64,000 bases of DNA from CAWUFC02 sp963921335 (GCA_963921335.3 CAWUFC020000001.1:1984001-2048000), one strand, 5' to 3'; counted from the first letter of the stretch, positions 25,744 through 33,964 are shown. Notes: generated from the letters alone by a model not told the origin. Program-made: numbers and translations.

Positions 25744-26757
25744 ATGAGCGTAAATAGAAGACAGTTTTTGCAGGCGGGCCTGGCGGTGGGTGTGGGTACA
25801 GCCGTGACTGCCTGTGGCGGAGAGCCCCAGGTTGCGATCGATGAAACGCTGCCGGTAGGCCCGTATGGTGCTACGTCTACCGCAGAGGAAGTGACAGAGG
25901 GGCTGAACCTCGAGGGACTGACCGCCCTGGTCACCGGTTGCAACTCCGGTCTCGGCTTTGAAACCATGCGCGTTCTGGCGATGCGCGGCGCGCATGTCAT
26001 CGGCACGGGCAGGACGCTGGAAAAAGCGGCCCTGGCTTGCGCCAGTGTTGAAGGTGATACCACCCCGGTAGCACTGGAACTCTCCGACTTTCAGTCGGCG
26101 CTCGACTGCGCCAAAGGGATTCAGGACATGGGGCGCGGGCTGGATATCCTGGTCGCCAACGCCGGTATCAACACCTTTGGTGAACTTGAGCTGGTGAATG
26201 GGATTGAAAAGATTTTTGCCGTCAACCACCTGGGACATTTTGTATTGGTGAATAATCTGGTGCCGCTTCTCAACGATGGCCCCAGCAGTCGCATTGTGCA
26301 TGTGGGTAGCCGTTCCGGGTACGGACAGGCGCCGGCGGAAGGCATCGACTTTGATAATCTGCGTGGAGAGGGAGTTTGGGATTCTGGCAAAGCCTATGGC
26401 CGTTCCAAGCTGGCCAACGCGCTGTTTTCCCTGCAGCTGTCAAAATTGCTCGAGGAAGAATCCACCAGCTCCAATGTGATTCACCCGGGGCTCGTACAAA
26501 CCAATATCGCTCGCACTGCCCCGGCATTTATTCGCACGGCTTTTGACCTGTTTGGCGGCCTGGTTGCGAAATCGCCGGCACAGGGTGCTGCGACCCAGTG
26601 CTATGTGGCGACCAGTCCACTGGTGGAGGGAGTCAGCGGCGCTTACTTTGAAGACTGCAACCCGGTCCGCGTGCTGGTGCCGAATCACGTCTTTAATGAG
26701 GCCATGGCCGAGCAGCTGTGGCAGGTTTCCATGGAAATGACAGAAGGATACGTATAG
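25744..26757 (+). CDS. Tat-exported short-chain dehydrogenase
   Basis: 337 residues from ATG 25744, with GAGGAG about six bases upstream. The N-terminus NRRQFLQAGLAVGVGTAVTACGG is a twin-arginine signal followed by a lipobox-like TAC, so the protein may be folded and cofactor-loaded before export and then anchored. The SDR domain starts near 55: TGCNSGLG, NAGIN, SRSG and the catalytic YGRSK. An SDR outside the cytoplasm would lack free NAD(P), so a tightly held cofactor is expected. Its stop is directly followed by the next gene's ATG. Confidence 0.85.
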   Translation: MSVNRRQFLQAGLAVGVGTAVTACGGEPQVAIDETLPVGPYGATSTAEEVTEGLNLEGLTALVTGCNSGLGFETMRVLAMRGAHVIGTGRTLEKAALACASVEGDTTPVALELSDFQSALDCAKGIQDMGRGLDILVANAGINTFGELELVNGIEKIFAVNHLGHFVLVNNLVPLLNDGPSSRIVHVGSRSGYGQAPAEGIDFDNLRGEGVWDSGKAYGRSKLANALFSLQLSKLLEEESTSSNVIHPGLVQTNIARTAPAFIRTAFDLFGGLVAKSPAQGAATQCYVATSPLVEGVSGAYFEDCNPVRVLVPNHVFNEAMAEQLWQVSMEMTEGYV

Positions 26758-27696
26758 ATGGACATCAACAATCGCGTTACGGAGATGACGGGGGCGCGCT
26801 ACCCGATTGTGCAGGCGCCTATGGGCTGGATTGCCCGCTCACAGTTGGCCTCGGCGGTCAGTAACGCCGGTGCGCTTGGCATTATCGAGACGTCCTCTGG
26901 GGAACTGGATAATGTCGCGGCAGAAATCGACAAGATGCGGGAGCTGACTGATCAGCCCTTCGGGATGAATGTGGCGCTCGCGTTTGTGCGTCGCGATGCC
27001 AATATCATCGACTTTGTCATTGAGCGCGGTATCAAGTTTGTGACCACCTCAGCAGGTAGCCCCAAGCTGTGCACCGAGCCTTTCCAGGCAGCAGGTATCA
27101 AGGTGTTTCACGTGGTGCCCACTCTGGACGCCGCACTCAAGGCGGTTGATGCAGGTGTTGATGGGCTGGTTGTGGAAGGGGGTGAAGGCGGAGGCTTTAA
27201 AAACCCGACCCCGGTGTCCAGCATGGTGTTACTGCCCCTGATTCGCTCCCGCGTGGATGTGCCCATCATAGCCGCCGGGGGCATTACCGATGGGGTGTCG
27301 ATGGCGGCGGCCTTTGCGCTGGGTGCAGAAGGTGTGCAGATGGGTACTCGCATGGTGTCCTGTGCTGAGTCTCCTGTACACAACAACTGGAAGCAGGCCA
27401 TCGTGGATGCCGACGCCACTGACACTGTGTTCCTTAACAAGCAGAGTTCACCCGCATTGCGTGCGCTCAAAACAGCGCGCACCGCAGAGCTGGGGCCGCT
27501 CGGTTCCTTTGAGATGTGGGAGCACATGGCCAATATTCAGGATCTCTACTTCGGTGGCGACCTGGAGGCGGCCATTCCTCTGACGGGCGAGGTTGCAGGG
27601 CGCATCGATGCGGTGAAGCCAGTGGCCGATATTATAGGGGAGACCGTGCGCGAGTTTTCCGAGACTATGGCGGAGCTTGGCCGTCGCTACGGCTGA
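26758..27696 (+). CDS. NAD(P)H-dependent flavin oxidoreductase/nitronate monooxygenase
   Basis: 312 residues of the NMO/FabK TIM-barrel family: YPIVQAPMGWIARSQLASAVSNAGALGII at the start, FGMNVAL, VVEGGEGGGF for FMN phosphate, then IIAAGGITDG and ALGAEGVQMGTRM. Family members oxidise nitronates or act as enoyl reductases; the exact substrate cannot be set from sequence. It begins immediately after the Tat-SDR stop, so the two are co-expressed. Confidence 0.9.
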   Translation: MDINNRVTEMTGARYPIVQAPMGWIARSQLASAVSNAGALGIIETSSGELDNVAAEIDKMRELTDQPFGMNVALAFVRRDANIIDFVIERGIKFVTTSAGSPKLCTEPFQAAGIKVFHVVPTLDAALKAVDAGVDGLVVEGGEGGGFKNPTPVSSMVLLPLIRSRVDVPIIAAGGITDGVSMAAAFALGAEGVQMGTRMVSCAESPVHNNWKQAIVDADATDTVFLNKQSSPALRALKTARTAELGPLGSFEMWEHMANIQDLYFGGDLEAAIPLTGEVAGRIDAVKPVADIIGETVREFSETMAELGRRYG

Positions 27697-27717
27697 GCCC
27701 TTCTTGAGGAAAACAAT

Positions 27718-28470
27718 ATGAGTGCAGTATTTGATATGCAGGGTGAAACCGTGCTGGTCACCGGTGGTGGTACCGGTCTTGGCGCGCGCTTTGCCCAAAC
27801 GCTGGCGGAGGCCGGTGCGCAGGTGATCCTGGCCGCGCGTAGGGTCGATAAACTGAAGGCAACCGCGGCCGAAATTGGAGAGCGGGCCCACTGCGTGGCC
27901 ATGGATGTCTCCAGCATAGACTCGATTCGCGCTGGACTAGAGCAGGTTAATGCCATTGCCACGCCGACGGTCTTGCTGAATAACGCGGGTACTTCGTCTG
28001 ATCTGAGTCTTATGGATGTGACAGAAGATGACTGGGACCGGGTGATGAATACTAATCTCAAGGGAGCCTGGATGTTGTCCCGAGAGCTGTGCACGCAGAT
28101 GGCACAAAATGGGGGTGGCAACATCGTCAACGTGACGTCTATTCTGGCCAGCGCCAGCCAAAAGGGCGTTGGCGCTTATCCGGCAGCCAAGGCGGGGCTT
28201 GAACACCTGACCCGCGGCATGGCGCTGGAGTGGGCAAAGTTTGGGGTCAGGGTGAATGCACTGGCACCGGGCTACTACCACACGGACATGGCGGGTGAGT
28301 TTCTGGACTCACCTGGCGGTCAGGCGCTGGTCAAAAAAGTAGTGCAGCGCCGACTCGGCAAGCCCGAAGACCTGGACGGCGCTATATTGCTTCTTTGTTC
28401 TGACGCATCCCGCTACATGACGGGCAGTGTTGTCACCGTCGACGGGGGATTATCACTCGCCGTTGTTTGA
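27718..28470 (+). CDS. Short-chain dehydrogenase/reductase
   Basis: 250 residues of classical SDR: TGGGTGLG near residue 15, NNAGTS, an Asn in MNTNLKG, Ser in VTSILA and YPAAK as catalytic YxxxK. C-terminal RRLGKPEDLDGAILLLCSDASRYMTGSVVTVDGG is the 3-oxoacyl-reductase-like end. It follows the NMO gene by 21 bases with GAGGAAA upstream. Its 3' end overlaps the convergent membrane-protein gene by 18 bases. Confidence 0.92.
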   Translation: MSAVFDMQGETVLVTGGGTGLGARFAQTLAEAGAQVILAARRVDKLKATAAEIGERAHCVAMDVSSIDSIRAGLEQVNAIATPTVLLNNAGTSSDLSLMDVTEDDWDRVMNTNLKGAWMLSRELCTQMAQNGGGNIVNVTSILASASQKGVGAYPAAKAGLEHLTRGMALEWAKFGVRVNALAPGYYHTDMAGEFLDSPGGQALVKKVVQRRLGKPEDLDGAILLLCSDASRYMTGSVVTVDGGLSLAVV

Positions 28471-28839
28471 TGTCTGCGGCTTAATACGGCTGGCCGCAAA
28501 CAGGAACAGTGCGGTCAGCAACGCTTCCAGAATAATCGCCTCCAGCACCAGTTCGGCACCATAGGCCGTGGACAGTAAGCGGAATACTGCTGCCAGCGCC
28601 ACCAGTAAAGCTGCAGCGTAAAACCAGGTTTTCTCAAGCGTAATCACGCCAAGGGCGGTGATGATGCCGCCAGCCAGGAAAAAGGAGCCAACATCGCCCA
28701 TTTGTGTGCTTAAACCTTTGCCGGCCATGAGAGTCATGCCCAGGCCCTCAGCAGCAGCGGGGTCAATGGCCCACTGGATGCCCATAAAAATGAACAGCAA
28801 AGCGGGCAGGCAGCAGATGCCTCGAAGGATTTTGTTCAT
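28453..28839 (-). CDS. Small four-helix membrane protein (DUF4345-like)
   Basis: 128 residues with four hydrophobic helices (about 5-25, 48-66, 70-88 and 95-117). The pattern LLFIFMGIQWAIDPAAAEGLGM and GDVGSFFLAGGIITALG resembles DUF4345 and similar small membrane proteins of unknown function. It overlaps the end of the SDR gene. A CRP-like site lies in the divergent gap about 70-90 bases upstream. Confidence 0.65.
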   Translation of the reverse strand: MNKILRGICCLPALLFIFMGIQWAIDPAAAEGLGMTLMAGKGLSTQMGDVGSFFLAGGIITALGVITLEKTWFYAAALLVALAAVFRLLSTAYGAELVLEAIILEALLTALFLFAASRIKPQTSNNGE

Positions 28840-28910
28840 GGTGTCACTCCTCTTATTGTTGTGATTATTGCGGCTGCAACCCTAACACAATACCGTCAGC
28901 TTGGCCTTTT

Positions 28911-28930
28911 TGTGATTTAGGTCACCTAAA
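28911..28930. promoter_or_regulatory. CRP-like site and palindrome in a divergent gap
   Basis: TGTGA-TTTAGG-TCACC (28911-28926) fits the CRP half-sites TGTGA and TCACA with the right six-base spacer. The overlapping TTTAGGT-C-ACCTAAA (28916-28930) is a perfect 15-base palindrome. It lies between the DUF4345-like gene and the small lipoprotein gene and could serve either. Confidence 0.6.
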
Positions 28931-28990
28931 CGGCCGACAATGGGGTGTTTTGGTAATAGTTCATCGTTCCCCGGGCGTGCTGCAATTACC

Positions 28991-29287
28991 ATGCGCGCCA
29001 TGACATCAAGCATTTTCAAGACCGGCGCTTTGATCGCCCTGATTGCTCTGCAGGCTGCCTGCAGCACGACCCAGACTGACTTGCTGCGCGCCAGCTATCT
29101 CGGATCTGATGAGACGCAGCAATTGCAGTCGGACTGCATGGCGGATCAGCCAGCGTTTAACAGCCGCAACACCATGTTGGCACCAGCGAGCATTGAGGGC
29201 GCCTGGATCTACTGCAAGCGTGCCGCCGAACTCTGGCCTTACGCCGAAGAGCCGGCCGTTAGTAGCGGTTGGTCTAACCCACGATAA
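28991..29287 (+). CDS. Small lipoprotein of unknown function
   Basis: 98 residues from ATG 28991 (a second ATG at 29000 is also possible). A signal peptide ends in a lipobox LQAAC near residue 24, followed by STTQTD, so it is probably an outer-membrane lipoprotein. The mature part is about 75 residues with two Cys (CMADQ and IYCKRAAELW) that could pair. The family is not recognised. It is 64 bases upstream of folE. Confidence 0.65.
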   Translation: MRAMTSSIFKTGALIALIALQAACSTTQTDLLRASYLGSDETQQLQSDCMADQPAFNSRNTMLAPASIEGAWIYCKRAAELWPYAEEPAVSSGWSNPR

Positions 29288-29351
29288 TCCGTTTCCAAAG
29301 TACCTGCGTAAGTTGTTCTGACATTAACAAAACAAGGAGAGCGATCAGGAC

Positions 29352-30032
29352 ATGGAAAACGCAGTCGTCGATGTAGCAGTACCGCTTCCCCAGAAGATCA
29401 GTACCGAGGCCCGGAAAGTACGCCAGGCACTGCGCGAGGCTGGTCTGGAAACCCCCCTTATCCACAATGGCTTGGACCGGGACGAGAAGTACGCCCGAAT
29501 CAAGGATTCATTCACCGATATCGTCGAGACACTGGGCCTGGATCTGGAAGACGATAGCCTATGTGAAACTCCGCACCGTATCGCCAAGATGTATGTTGAT
29601 GAAATCTTCGGTGGCCTCAATTACGGGGATTTCCCCAAGATCGCATTGATCGAGAACAAGATGAACGCATCAGAAATTGTGAAAGTGTCCGATATCAGCC
29701 TCGTCAGCACCTGCGAACACCACTTTGTCACCATCGATGGAGTAGCGGACGTGGCCTATATCCCGGGCGACAAGATCATCGGTTTGTCCAAGATTAACCG
29801 CATTGTGCGTTTTTTCTCCCAGCGTCCCCAGGTACAGGAACGGCTGACTCAGCAGGTACTGGTGGCACTGCAGACACTGCTGGAAACCGAGGACGTGGCG
29901 GTCACCATTAACGCGACCCACTACTGCGTGAAGTCGCGCGGCGTGATGGACGCCAACAGCGCCACCAAGACCACCGCGCTGGGCGGTGCTTTCAAGACTG
30001 ACCCCACCACCCGGGCGGAATTTCTCGCCTGA
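29352..30032 (+). CDS. folE: GTP cyclohydrolase I
   Basis: 226 residues. DSLCETPHRIAKMYVDEIFGGL, then STCEHHFVTIDG (zinc Cys/His), ADVAYIPGDKIIGLSKINRIV, RPQVQERLTQQ and THYCVKSRGV give the complete type I enzyme. It converts GTP to dihydroneopterin triphosphate, the first step of folate and pterin synthesis. A good AAGGAG lies upstream. The N-terminus carries about 30 extra residues compared with E. coli. Confidence 0.95.
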   Translation: MENAVVDVAVPLPQKISTEARKVRQALREAGLETPLIHNGLDRDEKYARIKDSFTDIVETLGLDLEDDSLCETPHRIAKMYVDEIFGGLNYGDFPKIALIENKMNASEIVKVSDISLVSTCEHHFVTIDGVADVAYIPGDKIIGLSKINRIVRFFSQRPQVQERLTQQVLVALQTLLETEDVAVTINATHYCVKSRGVMDANSATKTTALGGAFKTDPTTRAEFLA

Positions 30033-30041
30033 TATCACAGC

Positions 30042-30077
30042 GTCAGAGTACTTTGATCCATACCAAAGTACTCTGAC
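30042..30077. repeat. REP-like 14-bp inverted repeat after folE
   Basis: GTCAGAGTACTTTG (30042-30055) and its exact complement (30064-30077) enclose an eight-base loop. CCCTGTTTTTG follows, so it can act as folE's terminator on the plus strand. The word GGGGTCAGAGTACTTTG resembles palindromes linked to RAYT/Y1 transposases in other gammaproteobacteria, but no transposase is in the window. Confidence 0.65.
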
Positions 30078-30128
30078 CCCTGTTTTTGAAGACCTTTTAA
30101 ACAACTGCAACGCCTTTCTGATCTGGGC

Positions 30129-30158
30129 TTGCCAGTTATGTACCAGTCGGTACATAAT
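30129..30158 (+). promoter_or_regulatory. tetR promoter and operator
   Basis: TTGCCA (30129-30134), an 18-base spacer and CATAAT (30153-30158) form a promoter. Inside it lies a palindrome with nine-base arms, TTATGTACC-N4-GGTACATAA (30136-30157), typical of TetR operators. Transcription would start about six bases later, at or next to the tetR ATG (30164), which predicts a leaderless or nearly leaderless message and autorepression. Confidence 0.75.
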
Positions 30159-30163
30159 GTGTC

Positions 30164-30727
30164 ATGCCTCGCCCCATCGAATTCGACAGAGACCGCGCCC
30201 GCAATGCCGCCATGAAGCTGTTCTGGCGGCAGGGCTACACAGCCACCTCGTTGGCCCAGTTGCTTGAGTCCATGAAGATCGGTCGCAGCAGTTTTTATGC
30301 CGCCTTTACTGATAAGCGCAGCTTGTTCATTGAATGCCTGGAGTTGTTTGCTGAGCGCACTCGCGAGATTCTGGAACAAGGGCATGTTCCCCAGCAGCCG
30401 TTAGAGACGGCGCGGGCTTTTTTTGAAAACACCACCTTTGCGGTGCCGCGTTGGCGTGTCGATGCAGGCTGCATGATGGTGAACACGATTCTCGAGTTGT
30501 CAGACGTCGATGCCGATTTGTCTCGCCGCGCAACAGTTTGCCTGGCGCGCATAGAACAGACATTTGTTTGGGTGTTTGAACATCATGTCGACGATCCTCG
30601 TCAAGCCGCATCCGTGGTGATGACGCTGAACAAGGGTATACGGGTGTCCAGCCGGGCCCGGGCGTCCGAGGCGGAGTTGCGCCAGGTCATTTCATCCACA
30701 CTCTCGCTGCTGGATCGAGCAGCTTAA
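30164..30727 (+). CDS. TetR-family repressor of the dehalogenase operon
   Basis: 187 residues. The N-terminal helix-turn-helix is RARNAAMKLFWRQGYTATSLAQLLESMKIGRSSFYAAFTDKRSLF. The C-terminal ligand domain has several Cys (GCMMVN, ATVCLARIE). No Shine-Dalgarno precedes the ATG; the operator palindrome ends only six bases upstream, which fits leaderless translation. The dehalogenase gene follows 14 bases after its stop, so the repressor is likely co-transcribed with its target and released by the inducing compound. Confidence 0.88.
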   Translation: MPRPIEFDRDRARNAAMKLFWRQGYTATSLAQLLESMKIGRSSFYAAFTDKRSLFIECLELFAERTREILEQGHVPQQPLETARAFFENTTFAVPRWRVDAGCMMVNTILELSDVDADLSRRATVCLARIEQTFVWVFEHHVDDPRQAASVVMTLNKGIRVSSRARASEAELRQVISSTLSLLDRAA

Positions 30728-30741
30728 CAGGAGGCACTAAT

Positions 30742-31620
30742 ATGTTGTCAGCAGCAAAACCGGACAAACAGTTTGCCGAGGTCAATGGCAGGAAGATCGC
30801 TTACATCGAGGCAGGCACGGGTGACCCCATCGTGTTTCTGCATGGCAACCCGACCTCGTCCTATCTCTGGCGGAATGTTATTCCCGAGCTAGAGAGTCTC
30901 GGTCGATGTATCGCGCCGGACCTGATTGGGCAGGGCGACTCAGAGCAGTTGCCGCCCAGCGATGGGTCCGATCGCTACAGCTTTGAGGTGGCCTACGAGT
31001 ATCTCGATGGTTTGCTGCAAACGATTGGCGCTGCCGAGAACGTCACCCTGGTGATACACGACTGGGGCAGTGCGCTGGGCTTCCATTGGGCCAACCAGCA
31101 TCGCGATGCCGTTAAAGGCATTGCCTACATGGAAGGCATTGTTTGTCCGGTCAGTTGGGAGGAGTGGCCGGAAAGCGCGCGCGGCATCTTCCAGGGTTTT
31201 CGTTCCGAAAAGGGCGAAGACCTGATTCTGAATCGCAATATGTTTATAGAAGGGGTGCTACCCAGCGCCATCATTCGAGATTTGAGCGAGGAAGAAATGA
31301 ATCACTATCGGGCAGCCTTTGTGGATGCTGACAATCGCCAGGTGACCTTGAACTGGCCGCGGCAGATTCCCATTAGCGGCGAGCCACCACACATGGTTGA
31401 TCTGGTGACCTCTTATGGCGAGTGGCTGGAGACAAGCAGTGATTTGCCCAAGCTGTTTGTCAATGCGCAGCCCGGTTCCATCCTGGTGGGTAGGCAGCGG
31501 GACTACTGCCGCAGCTGGCCCAATCAGCAGGAAGTGACCGTGAAGGGCACGCACTTTATACAGGAAGATTCGCCGGTGGAAATCGGGCAGGCCGTTGCCC
31601 GCTGGCTTAAAGAACTTTAA
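30742..31620 (+). CDS. dhaA: Haloalkane dehalogenase (LinB/DhaA type)
   Basis: 292 residues of alpha/beta hydrolase. HGNPTSSYLWRN supplies oxyanion and halide-binding Asn36; VIHDWGSALGFHW has nucleophile Asp107 and halide-binding Trp108; Glu131 (YMEGIV) and His271 (GTHFIQED) complete the triad. Length and positions closely match LinB (Asn38, Asp108, Trp109, Glu132, His272), placing it in subfamily HLD-II. The enzyme hydrolyses carbon-halogen bonds of haloalkanes to alcohols, consistent with natural marine organohalides. RBS AGGAGG lies before the ATG. It is in an operon with tetR and a DUF1330 gene. Confidence 0.93.
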   Translation: MLSAAKPDKQFAEVNGRKIAYIEAGTGDPIVFLHGNPTSSYLWRNVIPELESLGRCIAPDLIGQGDSEQLPPSDGSDRYSFEVAYEYLDGLLQTIGAAENVTLVIHDWGSALGFHWANQHRDAVKGIAYMEGIVCPVSWEEWPESARGIFQGFRSEKGEDLILNRNMFIEGVLPSAIIRDLSEEEMNHYRAAFVDADNRQVTLNWPRQIPISGEPPHMVDLVTSYGEWLETSSDLPKLFVNAQPGSILVGRQRDYCRSWPNQQEVTVKGTHFIQEDSPVEIGQAVARWLKEL

Positions 31621-31635
31621 ACAAGGAGAAGCAAG

Positions 31636-31950
31636 ATGTCTGATGTACCCGTCTACATGGTGGTCAACCTCAAGATTACCGATAAAGACCCTTACCGTGT
31701 TTACGAAAAGGGCTTTTTCCCATTGCTGAAGAAGTACAACGGTCAGTTCATCACCTTTGATGATCAGCCTGAGACATTCGAAGGCAACGCCCCGCGAGAA
31801 GACCGTATGATCATGTTCCAGTTTCCTAACGAAGAGACCGCCCGTGCCTGGTATGCCGATGCCGATTACCAGGCCTTGTCCGAGCACCGTCGCGAAGGCA
31901 CCGAGCTGAAGTTCCTGACGATGGTTCGTGGCTTGCCTCCGCGTGACTAA
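31636..31950 (+). CDS. DUF1330 family protein
   Basis: 104 residues: PVYMVVNLKITDKDPYRVYEKGFFPLLKKY, then RMIMFQFPNEETARAWYADADYQALSEHRREGT, the ferredoxin-like dimeric barrel of DUF1330. The function of the family is unknown; members appear in catabolic operons. It follows dhaA by 15 bases with AAGGAG upstream and ends the tetR-dhaA transcript. Confidence 0.9.
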   Translation: MSDVPVYMVVNLKITDKDPYRVYEKGFFPLLKKYNGQFITFDDQPETFEGNAPREDRMIMFQFPNEETARAWYADADYQALSEHRREGTELKFLTMVRGLPPRD

Positions 31951-32002
31951 ATCCGGGTAAAGTTTTGTAAAGCTGCCACGTGTTGGTCGGCCGTTAGTAC
32001 CC

Positions 32003-32045
32003 AACGCCCGTTGTCAGTCATAAAGCTGATAATGGGCGTTTTTGT
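32003..32045 (+). terminator. Terminator ending the dhaA operon
   Basis: AACGCCCGTTGTCAG pairs with CTGATAATGGGCGTT (two G-U pairs) around an eight-base loop, followed by TTT and G after the TT of the stem. It closes the tetR-dhaA-DUF1330 transcript and directly abuts the next gene's ATG at 32046. Confidence 0.85.
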
Positions 32046-32411
32046 ATGTGCAGTAAAAATAGAGTTTCTGTTTTCACCCTGCTGGTCTCAGCCATAGGGC
32101 TGGCAGGGTGTTCTTCTACCAGTGGCCCGATCATTGATACCCGGGGTGTCAATATGGCTCGCTACCAACAGGACCTTGAAGATTGCGAGGGCTACGCGAA
32201 GCAAGTTCGTATCGAGCAGGGTGTGGCCAAAGGTGCGGTAGCTGGTGGCTGGGTGGGTGCCGCCACCGGAGCAGTGGTGGGTGACGCTGGTACGGGCGCT
32301 GGTGTCGGTGCTATTTCCGGTGCCGCTCGCTCGGCCCAGATCGGTGAGCGGGAGAAATCGGGTGTGGTCAAAAATTGCCTGCGTGGGCGAGGATACAGGG
32401 TACTGAACTAA
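32046..32411 (+). CDS. Glycine-zipper lipoprotein
   Basis: 121 residues with a lipobox GLAGC at about residue 22. The middle is a Gly/Ala-rich glycine zipper (GAVAGGWVGAATGAVVGDAGTGAGVGAISGAARSAQ), typical of small outer-membrane lipoproteins of the 2TM glycine-zipper type. The C-terminus VVKNCLRGRGYRVLN is common in this group. It may help outer-membrane stability. There is no Shine-Dalgarno because a terminator hairpin occupies the upstream bases; if that hairpin is real, the promoter must overlap it. Confidence 0.78.
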   Translation: MCSKNRVSVFTLLVSAIGLAGCSSTSGPIIDTRGVNMARYQQDLEDCEGYAKQVRIEQGVAKGAVAGGWVGAATGAVVGDAGTGAGVGAISGAARSAQIGEREKSGVVKNCLRGRGYRVLN

Positions 32412-32437
32412 AGCAGTTGACAGTCAGTTTGCCGTCA

Positions 32438-33964
32438 TCAGCGAATTTTCAGCTTTATGCCGAGGCGTTCAAGCTGCACCTTTTCTTCTTTTAGTTCCTG
32501 GGTGGTGAGGGGATGCTTCTCCAGCCAGTCATCGGGAAAGGCCAGCTCCATGGTTTTGCCTCTAGCCTTGACCCGGAACTCCGGCAGAAACTCAAGCTGT
32601 TCCACGTACTTAAACCGATTCGCGAGCCGCAGCAGGGCAATCAGCCGCCACAGGTGTTTGCGGTCTGCTTTCAAGAGACTGCTGAAATCGGTTTTTAGCA
32701 ATTTACCGCGATGGTGTTGAACCAGCAGCGCCATGGTCTCCTGCTCGCCTTGGGCAAAACCGGGCAAGTCCGCGTTGCGCAACAGGTAAGCGCCATGGCG
32801 GTGAAAATTTTTGTGGGCGATTGCCATGCCGATTTCGTGGCTGCGGCTGGCCCAGCGCAGCAAGTCCCAGTCTGATCGCTTCAGGCGCCAGTTTTTCTGC
32901 GTGGCCCGGTACAAAATACGCGCACGCTTTTCTACGGTGGAAGCAGTTGCTTCGTCGGCTCTGTAGCGTTGCATCAGCGCGCTAATGGTGCGCTCCCGCA
33001 CGTCCTCATGAGAAAGCCGGCCTTGCAGGTCATAGATGACACCTTCACGCAGTGCGCCTCTGGAACTTCGCATCATCTCGATGCCAAGCTCATCAAATAT
33101 GGCTGCGGTGATGGCAACACCAGCGAGGATGACATTGCGCCGGTTCTCGCTGAGACTTTCTACCTGAATGTCATCGATGTGGGCAAAACTGAGTAGCGCC
33201 TCCTCAAGACAGGCGAGTCCTGGGCGGCTAATGCCCATCTTTGACCAATCGAAGTGTGACAGCAGGCTTTCTATAGCCTGTAGCGTGCCGGATGAGCCAA
33301 CGCAGTCGCGCCACTGGCTGGCATTGTAGTGGCTGCGGATATGAGACACCTCGACCCGGGCGGCCTCATAGGCTTTGCGATAGCGATTGCGGGTGATCTT
33401 CCCACCTTTAAAGAAACGCTCGGTACAGCTGACGCAGCCCATTTGCAGGCTGTCCAGCGCGCGTGGCTCAAAGCGCTGCCCGACAATAAACTCGGTGCTG
33501 CCGCCGCCGATATCCACCACCAGTCTTGCCGACTCGTCATCCGCGAGGGTATGCGCCACCCCCAGGTAGACCAGGCGTGCCTCTTCGCGGCCGTAAATGA
33601 CATCTACAGGCACACCCAGTAGTAGTTCCGCAGCCCGGGTAAAGTCGCGTCGGTTGCGCGCCTGGCGCAGGGCGTTGGTGCCGACAATACGAGTGCGATA
33701 GGGCTCGACGCTGTCCAGTACCTGTTTGAATCGGGCCAGGCAGTCCAGTCCGCGACGCATGGCAGCCTCGTCGAGCCTGCCGCCTTTGAGCCCCGCCGCC
33801 AGCTGCACTTTCTCACTAAGGGTCTCCACCGGACGCATCTCCTGGTGCTCGATTTTGGCAATAATCAGGTGAAAACTGTTGGAGCCGAGGTCCAGTGCGG
33901 CCAGTACGGCACCCTCGGGAATATCGGGATCATCGCCGTTGGACTCTGATATTTCTTGCTGCAT
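32438..33964 (-). CDS. ppx: Exopolyphosphatase (Ppx/GppA family)
   Basis: 508 residues. LAALDLGSNSFHLIIAKIE is the actin-like phosphate-1 motif; VVDIGGGSTEFIVGQ is phosphate-2; SSGTLQAIESLL is the later nucleotide loop. The C-terminal half has the HD-type fold (HEIGMAIAHKNFHRHGAYLL). It removes terminal phosphate from polyphosphate and may hydrolyse pppGpp. Length fits Ppx (about 510). It is divergent from the M20 peptidase gene. Confidence 0.93.
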   Translation of the reverse strand: MQQEISESNGDDPDIPEGAVLAALDLGSNSFHLIIAKIEHQEMRPVETLSEKVQLAAGLKGGRLDEAAMRRGLDCLARFKQVLDSVEPYRTRIVGTNALRQARNRRDFTRAAELLLGVPVDVIYGREEARLVYLGVAHTLADDESARLVVDIGGGSTEFIVGQRFEPRALDSLQMGCVSCTERFFKGGKITRNRYRKAYEAARVEVSHIRSHYNASQWRDCVGSSGTLQAIESLLSHFDWSKMGISRPGLACLEEALLSFAHIDDIQVESLSENRRNVILAGVAITAAIFDELGIEMMRSSRGALREGVIYDLQGRLSHEDVRERTISALMQRYRADEATASTVEKRARILYRATQKNWRLKRSDWDLLRWASRSHEIGMAIAHKNFHRHGAYLLRNADLPGFAQGEQETMALLVQHHRGKLLKTDFSSLLKADRKHLWRLIALLRLANRFKYVEQLEFLPEFRVKARGKTMELAFPDDWLEKHPLTTQELKEEKVQLERLGIKLKIR

